From positions 1 to 33,439 of the forward strand of contig CAKOXP010000015.1 of NCBI GenBank assembly GCA_934130175.1: a DNA stretch of 33,439 nucleotides, written 5' to 3'. The stretch is from an uncultured Bacilli bacterium (GTDB taxonomy: Bacteria; Bacillota_I; Bacilli_A; RF39; UBA660). Shown here piece by piece: positions 1 to 6,586 of the stretch. A program made the position numbers and the translations under genes. A model generated the notes under the pieces. The model did not search any database. It was not told the origin of the DNA and saw only the letters and a program-made list of their open reading frames with translations. Positions within the stretch are counted from its first letter, which is position 1. Each line of letters starts with the position of its first letter.

Positions 1-74
1 TGGGCGATATAGGACTCGAACCTATGACCCCCTGCTTGTAAGGCAGGTGCTCTAACCAACTGAGCTAATCGCCC
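1..74 (-). tRNA. tRNA-Val (anticodon UAC)
   Basis: The reverse complement folds as a full cloverleaf: acceptor GGGCGAT/ATCGCCC, D-arm GCTC...GAGC, anticodon stem CCTGC/GCAGG with loop CTTACAA (anticodon TAC), T-arm ATAGG-TTCGAGT-CCTAT, discriminator A at position 1. Any encoded CCA would lie outside the window. It is the first minus-strand gene after cvfD and has its own promoter-like sequence at 101-129. Confidence 0.97.
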
Positions 75-100
75 AATAAAACAATCAGTTGACAATATCA

Positions 101-129
101 AATATACCAGTTAATAAAAATTTTGTCAA
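101..129 (-). promoter_or_regulatory. Sigma-A-type promoter for tRNA-Val
   Basis: On the minus strand TTGACA (124-129) is followed by a 17-base spacer and TATATT (101-106), about 27 bases upstream of the tRNA 5' end. The -35 is a perfect consensus and the -10 has one mismatch. Confidence 0.7.
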
Positions 130-137
130 TACCGATT

Positions 138-509
138 TTATATTTTTTTTATTTTATTAGATATTTCTTTATCTTTTTCATAAATCCAATTATTCAAATT
201 TGATTCTAAAGTGCTAAATCCATGAGGTGTTTCCCTTATCATTCTTCTGTTTTTATAGTTTTTTCTATAACCAAAACCCTTTATGCTTAATTTTGCATGA
301 TATTTAGAATCATCTACTTCTAATATTTTTACCTTGATGGTTTCGCCAATTGATACATAATCATTTAGATTTCTAACAAATGAATCAGAAACTTCGGATA
401 TATGAATAAGACCACTATAATAACTATCAAGACTAACAAAAATACCATATTTTTCTATTCCTGTTACACAGCCAGTTACTATACTTCCAACTTTATAACG
501 ATTTTGCAT
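138..509 (-). CDS. cvfD: S1-domain ribosome-associated protein (YugI/CvfD, general stress protein 13 family)
   Basis: This is a small single S1-domain RNA-binding protein. The S1 fold covers about the first 75 residues (VGSIVTGCVTGIEKYGIFVSL, then GLIHISEVS, then IGETIKVKILEVD), and a basic tail follows (KNYKNRRMIRE). The length matches Bacillus YugI/GSP13, which associates with ribosomes; that link is family knowledge. A GTG at 528-530 would add seven residues, but the homologous sequence begins at MQNRYKVG, so I chose the ATG at 507-509. The predicted transcript starts at about 532, so a GTG start would be almost leaderless. The ribosome site AAAGGGG lies in a possible GGGG-ATGA-CCCC hairpin just before this ATG. 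It is divergent from the NifU-like gene. I see no clear terminator before tRNA-Val. Confidence 0.85.
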   Translation of the reverse strand: MQNRYKVGSIVTGCVTGIEKYGIFVSLDSYYSGLIHISEVSDSFVRNLNDYVSIGETIKVKILEVDDSKYHAKLSIKGFGYRKNYKNRRMIRETPHGFSTLESNLNNWIYEKDKEISNKIKKI

Positions 510-538
510 ATTGGGGTCATCCCCTTTCACATATAACC

Positions 539-567
539 ATTATAACAAATAAGCACAAAAAGGACAA
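539..567 (-). promoter_or_regulatory. Sigma-A-type promoter for cvfD
   Basis: Minus strand TTGTCC (562-567), 17-base spacer, TATAAT (539-544). The expected transcription start is about 532, giving a leader of only about 22 bases before the ATG at 509. Confidence 0.7.
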
Positions 568-583
568 GAAACATACAATAATA

Positions 584-612
584 TTTACATAAAGTTTGTT
601 ATACGATATAAT
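584..612 (+). promoter_or_regulatory. Sigma-A-type promoter for the NifU-like gene
   Basis: TTTACA (584-589), 17-base spacer, TATAAT (607-612), followed within 16 bases by the ATG at 628 and its GGTGA ribosome site. It is divergent from the cvfD promoter. Confidence 0.7.
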
Positions 613-627
613 TTATTTGGTGATATT

Positions 628-864
628 ATGGAAAAAAAGGACATTGAAAAACAAATAAATATAGTTATTGATAAAATAAGACCGTTCTTACTAAGTGACG
701 GTGGAGATATTGAATTCATAAAATATGAAGACTCAATACTTTATGTGAAACTTACTGGTGCTTGTGCAAAATGCAGTATGATTGATGTAACATTAAAAGA
801 CGGAATTGAACAATTAATAATTAATGAAATACCTGAAATAACTCAAGTAATAAATATTGACTAA
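628..864 (+). CDS. yutI: NifU-like iron-sulfur scaffold protein (YutI family)
   Basis: A 78-residue protein formed entirely of the NifU C-terminal domain. It shows the typical IRPFLLSDGGDIEF segment and the CAKC cluster-binding motif (GACAKCSMIDVTL) in its centre. The family assembles or carries Fe-S clusters in the cytosol. The length is normal for stand-alone Nfu/YutI proteins. The ATG is preceded by GGTGA four bases away. It is the only plus-strand gene in the first 30 kb and is convergent with the coat-kinase-like gene. In Bacillus, yutI lies in the same broad region as yutH, yutD and yunB, relatives of which are also neighbours here. Confidence 0.93.
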   Translation: MEKKDIEKQINIVIDKIRPFLLSDGGDIEFIKYEDSILYVKLTGACAKCSMIDVTLKDGIEQLIINEIPEITQVINID

Positions 865-866
865 AT

Positions 867-1775
867 TTAAATCCAAGTTATTCTTGGTATTTTTTTTTGC
901 AAGTTTATTGTGTCATAGATATCTTTTATATAATCCTCATATTCATCTGCTCTATTTACCAATGAAAATATTGTATTCTCATTGATATTACCATTTATTA
1001 TCATATCACAACTATCAAAGAAAAAAGTCGGAAATAATAGTCTTGCATAAACAAGTTCTAATTCTGTATCATTCAATCTTATTTTACTAAAAATATTTTT
1101 TATACTATTTTTCGAACATGTAAATTTAGAATTACTAAAAAATATATATTTTAAATACTCTGCAACATCTCTGCTTGGATAATCAATGACTATATTTTGA
1201 GGATCATTAAAGTTAATGTCAGTAATTCTTATATGTGAAATTGTTTTTGATTCATACCTTGGATGTCTCTCAAAAATCCCCTTAAAATAAGAAATAGCAT
1301 TTTCGGACATTCCTATATAATAATCTATATATCTTGATAATATTGGATATTTATTTTCAATATGTTTTATTTGATACTCAATATAATCAATTTTCATAGC
1401 CCATAAAACATCCCAATTAGAATGATCAAGTTCACCAAAAGATGTAGTAGTTATATTATTTTTTCCATTTTTTTCCATTATTGTATCAAAGAATATTTTT
1501 CTACCTAAATTATTGCATTCTTTAGTTAATATATAGTCACTACCATATATATTTGTTACTATATCGTCGAATCTATTTTTTATAATTTCATCTGTTTTGT
1601 TACTCTTATTCAAAAACTTGTATATTTCAATTATTTCATTTTTATTCCTAATTAGTGGTGAAAGAACATATTTATTACCATTATAATTAAAAATGTATTT
1701 ATTACCTTCTTTTGATATATCAATATTTTCAAATGCATAATAATAACTTATTAATTCATTTATTTTTATCACCAC
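867..1775 (-). CDS. Spore coat kinase-fold protein, YutH/CotS-like
   Basis: A 302-residue protein resembling the YutH/CotS group, which has an aminoglycoside-phosphotransferase (protein-kinase-like) fold and is found in the spore coat. Supporting segments are the central WDVLWAMKIDYIEYQIKHIE stretch, then YYIGMSENAISYF, and the long helical C-terminal half. I do not see a convincing catalytic HxD...DxD pair, so it may be a non-catalytic pseudokinase. The spore-gene neighbourhood (yunB, sigG, ylmC) supports the call. The start is unclear: no ATG fits, two consecutive GTG codons open the frame, and GGTGA sits just before an ATA codon. A weak sigma-E-like promoter may precede it (see findings). 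Confidence 0.65.
   Translation of the reverse strand: MVIKINELISYYYAFENIDISKEGNKYIFNYNGNKYVLSPLIRNKNEIIEIYKFLNKSNKTDEIIKNRFDDIVTNIYGSDYILTKECNNLGRKIFFDTIMEKNGKNNITTTSFGELDHSNWDVLWAMKIDYIEYQIKHIENKYPILSRYIDYYIGMSENAISYFKGIFERHPRYESKTISHIRITDINFNDPQNIVIDYPSRDVAEYLKYIFFSNSKFTCSKNSIKNIFSKIRLNDTELELVYARLLFPTFFFDSCDMIINGNINENTIFSLVNRADEYEDYIKDIYDTINLQKKIPRITWI
873..898 (+). terminator. Intrinsic terminator of the NifU-like gene
   Basis: CCAAG-TTATT-CTTGG followed by TATTTTTTTT. It lies inside the last codons of the convergent gene ending at 867, so that gene's C-terminal residues are encoded by the hairpin. Confidence 0.8.
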
Positions 1776-1800
1776 TTTCTACTCAAAATATAATATGCAT

Positions 1801-1827
1801 AAAAAAAAGAGAAAATTACTTTCCTCT
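1801..1827 (-). terminator. Intrinsic terminator after the coiled-coil gene
   Basis: On the minus strand AGAGGAAA-GTAA-TTTTCTCT forms an 8-bp stem (one G-T pair) followed by eight T. It overlaps the stop codon of the gene ending at 1816. Confidence 0.8.
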
Positions 1828-2913
1828 TCTATTAGAATTAACTATACTGTTATTTAAATTTCCACCAGCAAGCATTTGATTAATTTCCGCAATTTGATTC
1901 ATTGCAGCTTGTCTAGCTGACAATTTTCTTTGGGTTTCTTGTTCTACCTCTATTTGTTGATTTTTTAATTTTTGATTTTCTGCTCTATAGGCTGCTAATT
2001 GCTCATTTGCAAATTTTATTTTTGCCTCTTTTTCTCTTTCGGCTTCCTTTGCTTCTTTTTCTGCATTTTCCTTTTCTATTCTTTGATTTTCTAGTCTGTT
2101 TTTCAATTCCTCTTGAGTCTTTCTTTCTTGCTCAATAGCACTACGTAGTGCTTCCAAATCTTTAATAGTATAATTTTCACCATCTATACTTTCACTTATA
2201 CTTGAAAGATTTTTATTAAAATCAGTAAAAGACGTATTCATAGGTATTTCATCACTTATTGAATCTCCTTCAAATTTTGAGAAAGGAACACTTGATTCTG
2301 AATTTATATTATTTCGCTCTATATCATCATCAGTAGCATTATTTCTTTCTAATATATCATCTGGAGCTTCCATACTTGTTGTTTTTTCTGAATAAATATT
2401 ATCTTGCACAATATCAGATTTCTTATAAGAATAAAACGAGTCGTTGTTTTCTACTTCTGCTTTTTCTTCAACTATATCCGTCATTGGTTTTTCTGACTCT
2501 TCCTTAGATTTTCTAATTTCTTCATCTAAAGCATTCATATCAAGTCCTAGGTCATTATCATTTTTATTAGATTTAGCAAATAGTTTATCAACATTAGGGA
2601 CATTAACTTCAGCTACATTCAATTTTTCTGAAAGATATTCTCCAAGTCTCTTAAACTTATTAACAATGACATTATTTTTCATAAATTCTTTTAGTTTAAG
2701 TATTTTTCTATTCTCATTATAATACCTGTCAGTAAATTTAGAAAGTCTCTCTACTAAATCCAAAATATTTCTCTTTAAAAATCCATTTCTTGATGCAACA
2801 TTTGTCCTTGAATTTTCAGTTAATTTTACCTGTTTATCTTCTTTTTTGTATATAACGTTACCAGCAGTAGTATAATCTCTATCATTACCTAAAATATTAA
2901 CTTGATCCATCAT
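1816..2913 (-). CDS. Unrecognised acidic protein with a C-terminal coiled coil
   Basis: I do not recognise this 365-residue protein. Residues 1-110 are mixed and fairly basic (KKEDKQVKLTENSRTN; NRKILKLKEFMKNN). Residues about 115-250 are low-complexity, acidic and rich in Asn, Ser, Asp and Glu, probably disordered. Residues about 255-345 form a strongly charged coiled coil (EALRSAIEQERKTQEELKNR, KENAEKEAKEAEREKEAK). The tail is Asn-rich and ends NRRGK. There is no signal peptide or membrane segment. The ATG has AGGAGG eight bases upstream. It follows the DUF1292 gene by 18 bases, so the two probably form an operon. It might be a structural spore or division protein, but this is only a guess. 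Confidence 0.75.
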   Translation of the reverse strand: MMDQVNILGNDRDYTTAGNVIYKKEDKQVKLTENSRTNVASRNGFLKRNILDLVERLSKFTDRYYNENRKILKLKEFMKNNVIVNKFKRLGEYLSEKLNVAEVNVPNVDKLFAKSNKNDNDLGLDMNALDEEIRKSKEESEKPMTDIVEEKAEVENNDSFYSYKKSDIVQDNIYSEKTTSMEAPDDILERNNATDDDIERNNINSESSVPFSKFEGDSISDEIPMNTSFTDFNKNLSSISESIDGENYTIKDLEALRSAIEQERKTQEELKNRLENQRIEKENAEKEAKEAEREKEAKIKFANEQLAAYRAENQKLKNQQIEVEQETQRKLSARQAAMNQIAEINQMLAGGNLNNSIVNSNRRGK

Positions 2914-2931
2914 AATATAAACCTCCTATTT

Positions 2932-3210
2932 TTATTCATCCTTTGCAAGTTCTCTTAATACATCTTTAATACGTTTCCATTCGCTTTCACTTTCGACCCC
3001 AAGTAATTTTGCTTCGCCTGAGCTGCGATCAACATTAGAAACATAAACTGTTACATTTCCATTTTCATCTTTCTCATCTTTTGTATATACGACATACTCC
3101 TTTTTCGTATCTTTAAATTCAAAAGCAATTATCACTTCAACGTCTTCTTTTGTTCCGTCCACTGAAATTATAGACATTATTTTCTTTTCTCTCTCAGCGT
3201 TTTTATCCAT
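2932..3210 (-). CDS. DUF1292 family protein (YrzB-like)
   Basis: A 92-residue acidic protein with the DUF1292 pattern: an acidic beta-rich core (EVIIAFEFKDTKKEYVVYTK), a short DENGNV turn, a second strand block (VTVYVSNVD), then a helical end in which EWKRIKDVL is typical. The biochemical role of the family is unknown. In Bacillus it accompanies yrrK-yrzB, away from the yut genes. Here it is the first gene after an extended -10 promoter (3245-3272) and precedes the coiled-coil gene. Confidence 0.8.
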   Translation of the reverse strand: MDKNAEREKKIMSIISVDGTKEDVEVIIAFEFKDTKKEYVVYTKDEKDENGNVTVYVSNVDRSSGEAKLLGVESESEWKRIKDVLRELAKDE

Positions 3211-3244
3211 AGGTATGTCCTCCCTTTACTATTCATATAACATC

Positions 3245-3272
3245 ATTTTATCATATTTACGAAATTTTACAA
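3245..3272 (-). promoter_or_regulatory. Sigma-A-type promoter for DUF1292 and the coiled-coil gene
   Basis: Minus strand TTGTAA (3267-3272), 16-base spacer, TAAAAT (3245-3250), with an extended -10 (TGATAAAAT). It lies 35 bases before the DUF1292 start codon. Confidence 0.55.
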
Positions 3273-3275
3273 TAG

Positions 3276-3554
3276 TTATTTGATTTTTTTTAGTAAAAAA
3301 TAATTTGCCCCATAAGCACAGTAATTTTCTATATATTCATCTAAATATTTCAAGTCATTCACATCTGTTGCCTTTTTATTATTAGAATCAAAAAAACCTT
3401 TTAACCTAATCTTATCGTAAGCATAATCTGCAAAAACATAGTCATATTCATCAAAATAATCAGTAAACTTCTCCTCTAATTCATCAAAATTAAAACAGTT
3501 TCCTTTATCTTTTATTAATTCATAAGCATTGTTATTTAAAGTAATTTTCTTCAT
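3276..3554 (-). CDS. yutD: YutD family protein (DUF1027)
   Basis: A 92-residue protein matching the YutD family by its order of blocks: YELIKDKGNCFNFDELEEKF, FDEYDYVFADYAYDKIRLKGFF, then a helical segment ending IENYCAYGANYFLLKKI. The function is unknown. Family members in Bacilli are small cytosolic proteins, and the Bacillus gene lies close to yunB, as here. The ATG has AGAGGG seven bases upstream. It follows yunB by 30 bases and is probably co-transcribed with it. Confidence 0.85.
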   Translation of the reverse strand: MKKITLNNNAYELIKDKGNCFNFDELEEKFTDYFDEYDYVFADYAYDKIRLKGFFDSNNKKATDVNDLKYLDEYIENYCAYGANYFLLKKIK

Positions 3555-3584
3555 ATTATCCCTCTTAACAATTATATCATATAT

Positions 3585-4316
3585 TTAAGAAATAGGAAGC
3601 GAAAACTGTGATGAATCACTGATAATAGGATTTTGGTAATAATTAGGAATACTCCCTTGAATAATTTTCATTGCGATTGGAATATCATTCTTTACAGTTA
3701 TATCTTTTGAACCAACCGGCATTGTAATTTTTTCTTTTACTTCAACATGAGCATATATTTCTATATAAACACTATTTATTCCATAACTTGATACTTTGGT
3801 TTTGATATTTGATGTAACTTGTCCAACAAAGCTGAATTTTACCGGAATAACTGGACCAGTATTTGAAAGTAGCACATTTGAAAAAATTATTCCTTCTGGT
3901 ATTTCACAAACAACACCTGATTTTATCTTTCTGTACCTAACGCCATTAAACGTCGTTGCCAAATCAAAATCCTTAATATCTCCATTTTCTAATTTAACTA
4001 AATTTTTCTGAATTCTCATGGTAATATTTTCCAGTAACTCATTTGCCTTCTTAGACTTAAAATCAACTATTTGAATTTCACCACTATCACTTGTTTTTGT
4101 ATTAAGCAAATCATCATCTAAATTAGAAACAAATTCTTTATCAATGGAATAATTAATCATATAGGTCCCAAATCTTTCTGCTTCAACAGTTGCATAATTA
4201 CTAATGGTTTTATTCAAACTATTACCAAGTTTCTGAACCAATACTAAACTGCTAATATAGGCAATAAATATAATCAAACAAAGAGTTTTTAAGTTTTTAT
4301 AGATAGACTTTTTCAT
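3585..4316 (-). CDS. yunB: Sporulation protein YunB
   Basis: A 243-residue protein with an N-terminal signal anchor at about residues 10-32 (LCLIIFIAYISSLVLV) and an extracytoplasmic domain. The stretch IPVKFSFVGQVTSNIKTKVS and the later SVYIEIYAHVEVKEKITMPV are characteristic of YunB. In Bacillus yunB is expressed in the mother cell under sigma-E and is needed for efficient sporulation (family knowledge). The ATG has AAGG only one base upstream, so the leader is poor. A terminator separates it from the upstream ylmC, so it either has its own promoter or depends on read-through. It is followed closely by yutD. Confidence 0.85.
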   Translation of the reverse strand: MKKSIYKNLKTLCLIIFIAYISSLVLVQKLGNSLNKTISNYATVEAERFGTYMINYSIDKEFVSNLDDDLLNTKTSDSGEIQIVDFKSKKANELLENITMRIQKNLVKLENGDIKDFDLATTFNGVRYRKIKSGVVCEIPEGIIFSNVLLSNTGPVIPVKFSFVGQVTSNIKTKVSSYGINSVYIEIYAHVEVKEKITMPVGSKDITVKNDIPIAMKIIQGSIPNYYQNPIISDSSQFSLPIS

Positions 4317-4330
4317 ACCTTATAATATGA

Positions 4331-4363
4331 AATAAAAAAAAGCATTAGACTAAATCTAACACT
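4331..4363 (-). terminator. Intrinsic terminator of sigG-ylmC
   Basis: Minus strand GTGTTAGA-TTTAG-TCTAATGC (8-bp stem with two G-T pairs) followed by eight T, between ylmC and yunB. Confidence 0.75.
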
Positions 4364-4381
4364 TAAATAAAACAGACATAT

Positions 4382-4609
4382 TCATTTTACATCAACTAGT
4401 ATGACATCATCGCCTATTTTGTTTATTTCCTTCCACATAACAACCATGTCATCATCCTTAGAAGAAAAGGAAAGCATCTTTTTAGGAGCTTCTATAACCA
4501 ATGATTCAATATTTCCAGATGAGTCAATATTAGCATCAATAATACTTCCAATATTTTTTCCATCAGCTACATTAACAATTGTCTTAGTTTGCAAATCAGA
4601 AAGTCTCAT
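4382..4609 (-). CDS. ylmC: PRC-barrel sporulation protein, YlmC/YmxH family
   Basis: A 75-residue PRC-barrel protein. Its segment MRLSDLQTKTIVNVADGK followed by IGSIIDANID and ESLVIEAP matches the YlmC/YmxH group, which is linked to spore formation in Firmicutes and often sits directly downstream of sigG. The frame opens with a GTG at 4618, but this GTG is part of the AGGTGA ribosome site, so I chose the ATG at 4607-4609. The gene follows sigG by 33 bases and shares its transcript. It ends in TGA, which supports the standard genetic code here. Confidence 0.85.
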   Translation of the reverse strand: MRLSDLQTKTIVNVADGKNIGSIIDANIDSSGNIESLVIEAPKKMLSFSSKDDDMVVMWKEINKIGDDVILVDVK

Positions 4610-4642
4610 TTTCTTCACCTATATTAATTATATGAGAAAAAA

Positions 4643-5419
4643 TTATCGTAAGACCTTTTTTAATGTGTTAATGGCAGATTTTTCCAATCTTGAAACTTGA
4701 GCCTGACTTATTGCGAGTTCATCTGCTATTTCCATTTGAGTTTTACCTATAACAAATCTTTCATCCAAGATAAATTGTTCTCTATCACTTAGATTATCAA
4801 TAGCCTCATCTAAAGCAAGTTTTACCTCAAAATCTTTACTATTTGTCTTCTTATCTTCAATCTGATCACACAAATATATTGTATCACCACCATCATTATA
4901 AATAGCTTCAAACATACTAACTGGCTCTTTTAATGATTCTAGAGCATTATAAATATCAAATGTTGTAACTTCTAGTTTCTTTGCAATCTCCTCGATATCT
5001 GGTTCTTTTCCTGTTTTTGCTATCACCTCTTCTTTGTACTTCAAAGTTTTATAAGCAATATCTTTTAAGGACCTACTTACTCTTATACTATTGTTATCAC
5101 GTAAATACCTTCTTACCTCGCCTAAAATCATTGGCACTGCATATGTTGAGAACTTAACTTCATGTGATAAATCAAAATTATCAATTGCTTTCAATAATCC
5201 AACACAACCTATCTGAAATAAATCATCCATATTATCACATTTATTATTGAATCTTTTAAGTATAGATAGCACTAATTTTAAATTCCCTTCGACTAATAAA
5301 TCTCGTGCAAATAAATCTCCCTCCTTCACTTTCAAAAATAATGCTTTTTGTTCTTCATGTGAAAGAGTCTTTAAATCTCCTGTATTAATTCCACTTATTT
5401 CAACTTTGTATTTTGCCAT
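4643..5419 (-). CDS. sigG: Sporulation sigma factor, sigma-G type
   Basis: A 258-residue sigma-70 factor that reads like SigG throughout. It has the N-terminal KYKVEISGI tag, region 2 with NLKLVLSILKRF and DDLFQIGCVGLLKAIDNFDL, and the near-invariant FSTYAVPMILGEVRRYLRD. Region 3 carries the RVSRSLKDIAYK motif, and region 4 ends in the helix-turn-helix MEIADELAISQAQVSRLEK. SigG directs forespore gene expression after engulfment. The KVEI(C/S)G start and the VSMFEAIYNDGGD segment favour SigG over SigF. There is no spoIIA or spoIIGA context in the window. AGGAGG lies five bases before the ATG. A sigma-G/F-like promoter lies immediately upstream (5436-5465), consistent with autoregulation. Confidence 0.95.
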   Translation of the reverse strand: MAKYKVEISGINTGDLKTLSHEEQKALFLKVKEGDLFARDLLVEGNLKLVLSILKRFNNKCDNMDDLFQIGCVGLLKAIDNFDLSHEVKFSTYAVPMILGEVRRYLRDNNSIRVSRSLKDIAYKTLKYKEEVIAKTGKEPDIEEIAKKLEVTTFDIYNALESLKEPVSMFEAIYNDGGDTIYLCDQIEDKKTNSKDFEVKLALDEAIDNLSDREQFILDERFVIGKTQMEIADELAISQAQVSRLEKSAINTLKKVLR

Positions 5420-5435
5420 AATTTCCTCCTACAAA

Positions 5436-5465
5436 AATTATGGTCTATTGTTTCTTTTCTTATAC
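5436..5465 (-). promoter_or_regulatory. Candidate sigma-G (or sigma-F) promoter of sigG
   Basis: Minus strand GTATA (5461-5465), an 18-base spacer, then CATAATT (5436-5442). This fits the Bacillus sigma-G consensus as I remember it (-35 gHATR, 17-18 bases, -10 CATnHTA), with one mismatch in the last -10 base. It is correctly placed 16 bases before the ATG. Confidence 0.55.
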
Positions 5466-5466
5466 A

Positions 5467-5498
5467 ACAAAAAAAGAAACTATTTATTAAATAGTTCC
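5467..5498 (-). terminator. Intrinsic terminator after the Mbeg1-like gene
   Basis: Minus strand inverted repeat around AACTATTTA/TAAATAGTT, closed by a small loop and followed by seven T. It overlaps the stop codon of the gene ending at 5480 and isolates sigG from upstream transcription. Confidence 0.75.
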
Positions 5499-6586
5499 AG
5501 TTTCTTCTTAAACTCATTTATTTCATCATTAATAATTGAATTTCCAAAATTACCTGCCAAAGTTTTCAAACACTGAAAAACGAATAATTTTGTTTCCATA
5601 TCTATAGAATTTGATGTTTTTATCATAACACATAAAGACTTTAGTTTATTCTCAGTAATATCAGAAAGCATCTTGATTTGAGACTTTTCAAATAATTCAA
5701 AGGTACTATCAATTAATTGCTTTCTATGATCATAATCATATTTTTCAATCCAAGCATTTACAACCGAATCAAATTGAATACTTATCTTACTCCTATCAGT
5801 TCTAAGAAGCTTATCATCATCAACAATCCAGCTATCAACCGCATGTTGATAAATTCCTGAAGCAGATGATGCTATAACATCTATATTTTCTTGATAAAGT
5901 AATACTCCTATCATACTTTGACTTGGAACAATATTTATTAGTTTCTTACTTATATTTTTATAATTAAATGATGAAAATTCTTCTTTTCTTAATCCGGGAC
6001 CATCAAATGAATATATAGCTTTTATCTTATGTCTTTTTAAAAGTCCGGTACCAAGAGCTGCAGTTAAAGCCAAATTTCCTCCCTTAGAGTGACCACAAAC
6101 AATAACAGGACCAGAAATTTTCTTTAAAATCCTATTCAAATACTTTCCTGCTTCTTTTTGTGAAGGTGTTGGGTATTGAAATGAAAAGTACGCATCTTCT
6201 TTCCAACCAACTATAGAATTATCTGTTCCCTCAAACGATACAACCACATCTTTATTAGGTAGAATAAATGTAGCTGCACCAAACTGAACATCATCACCAT
6301 TTACATGTTTGTAATTAGAAATCAAAACATTTCTATATCTTTTAGTACCAGCTATCTTTTGAAGTAAATAAAAGGCCTTTCTTTGAACTGAAATATGTTT
6401 TTTTCTTGTATCTATGCTAATCATCTTACTAACTTCATCTAGAGTATATGCCTCATTATCTTTAAAACTTACATTATCAAAACTAATATAAGATAATTGG
6501 CTATATATCAAAATATCAATCTCACACAAAGCCTTTTGAAAGTAATCAAAATCCTTATATTTTTCAATAAAATCATTAATATGCAC
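5480..6586 (-). CDS. Mbeg1-like (DUF2974) alpha/beta hydrolase
   Basis: A 368-residue lipase-fold protein. The nucleophile elbow GHSKGGNLA places the probable catalytic Ser at residue 167. DVVVSFEGTDNSIVGWKEDA (about 113-132) is the characteristic strand and oxyanion region. YSFDGPGL and a later Asp/His supply the remaining scaffold. The family is widespread in Firmicutes; its substrate is unknown and is presumably a lipid or ester. The start is GTG, which overlaps by one base the stop of the upstream CmpB-like gene (TAGTG) and has AAGGTG just before it. This implies translational coupling. There is no signal peptide, so it is probably cytosolic. Confidence 0.85.
   Translation of the reverse strand: MHINDFIEKYKDFDYFQKALCEIDILIYSQLSYISFDNVSFKDNEAYTLDEVSKMISIDTRKKHISVQRKAFYLLQKIAGTKRYRNVLISNYKHVNGDDVQFGAATFILPNKDVVVSFEGTDNSIVGWKEDAYFSFQYPTPSQKEAGKYLNRILKKISGPVIVCGHSKGGNLALTAALGTGLLKRHKIKAIYSFDGPGLRKEEFSSFNYKNISKKLINIVPSQSMIGVLLYQENIDVIASSASGIYQHAVDSWIVDDDKLLRTDRSKISIQFDSVVNAWIEKYDYDHRKQLIDSTFELFEKSQIKMLSDITENKLKSLCVMIKTSNSIDMETKLFVFQCLKTLAGNFGNSIINDEINEFKKKLELFNK

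Noticed and set aside
2444..2722. Plus-strand open frame opposite the coiled-coil gene
   Set aside because: It is a Ser/Phe/Leu-rich mirror of a Glu/Lys-rich coding strand, with no ribosome site; similar mirrors occur at 3796-4011, 4401-4700, 5247-5576, 14313-14549, 23832-24065, 25367-25570 and 30282-30527.
4304..4335. CATATTATA element before yunB as a sigma-E or sigma-G promoter
   Set aside because: It is so close to the ATG that transcription would begin at the start codon, and no -35 match lies at the expected distance.
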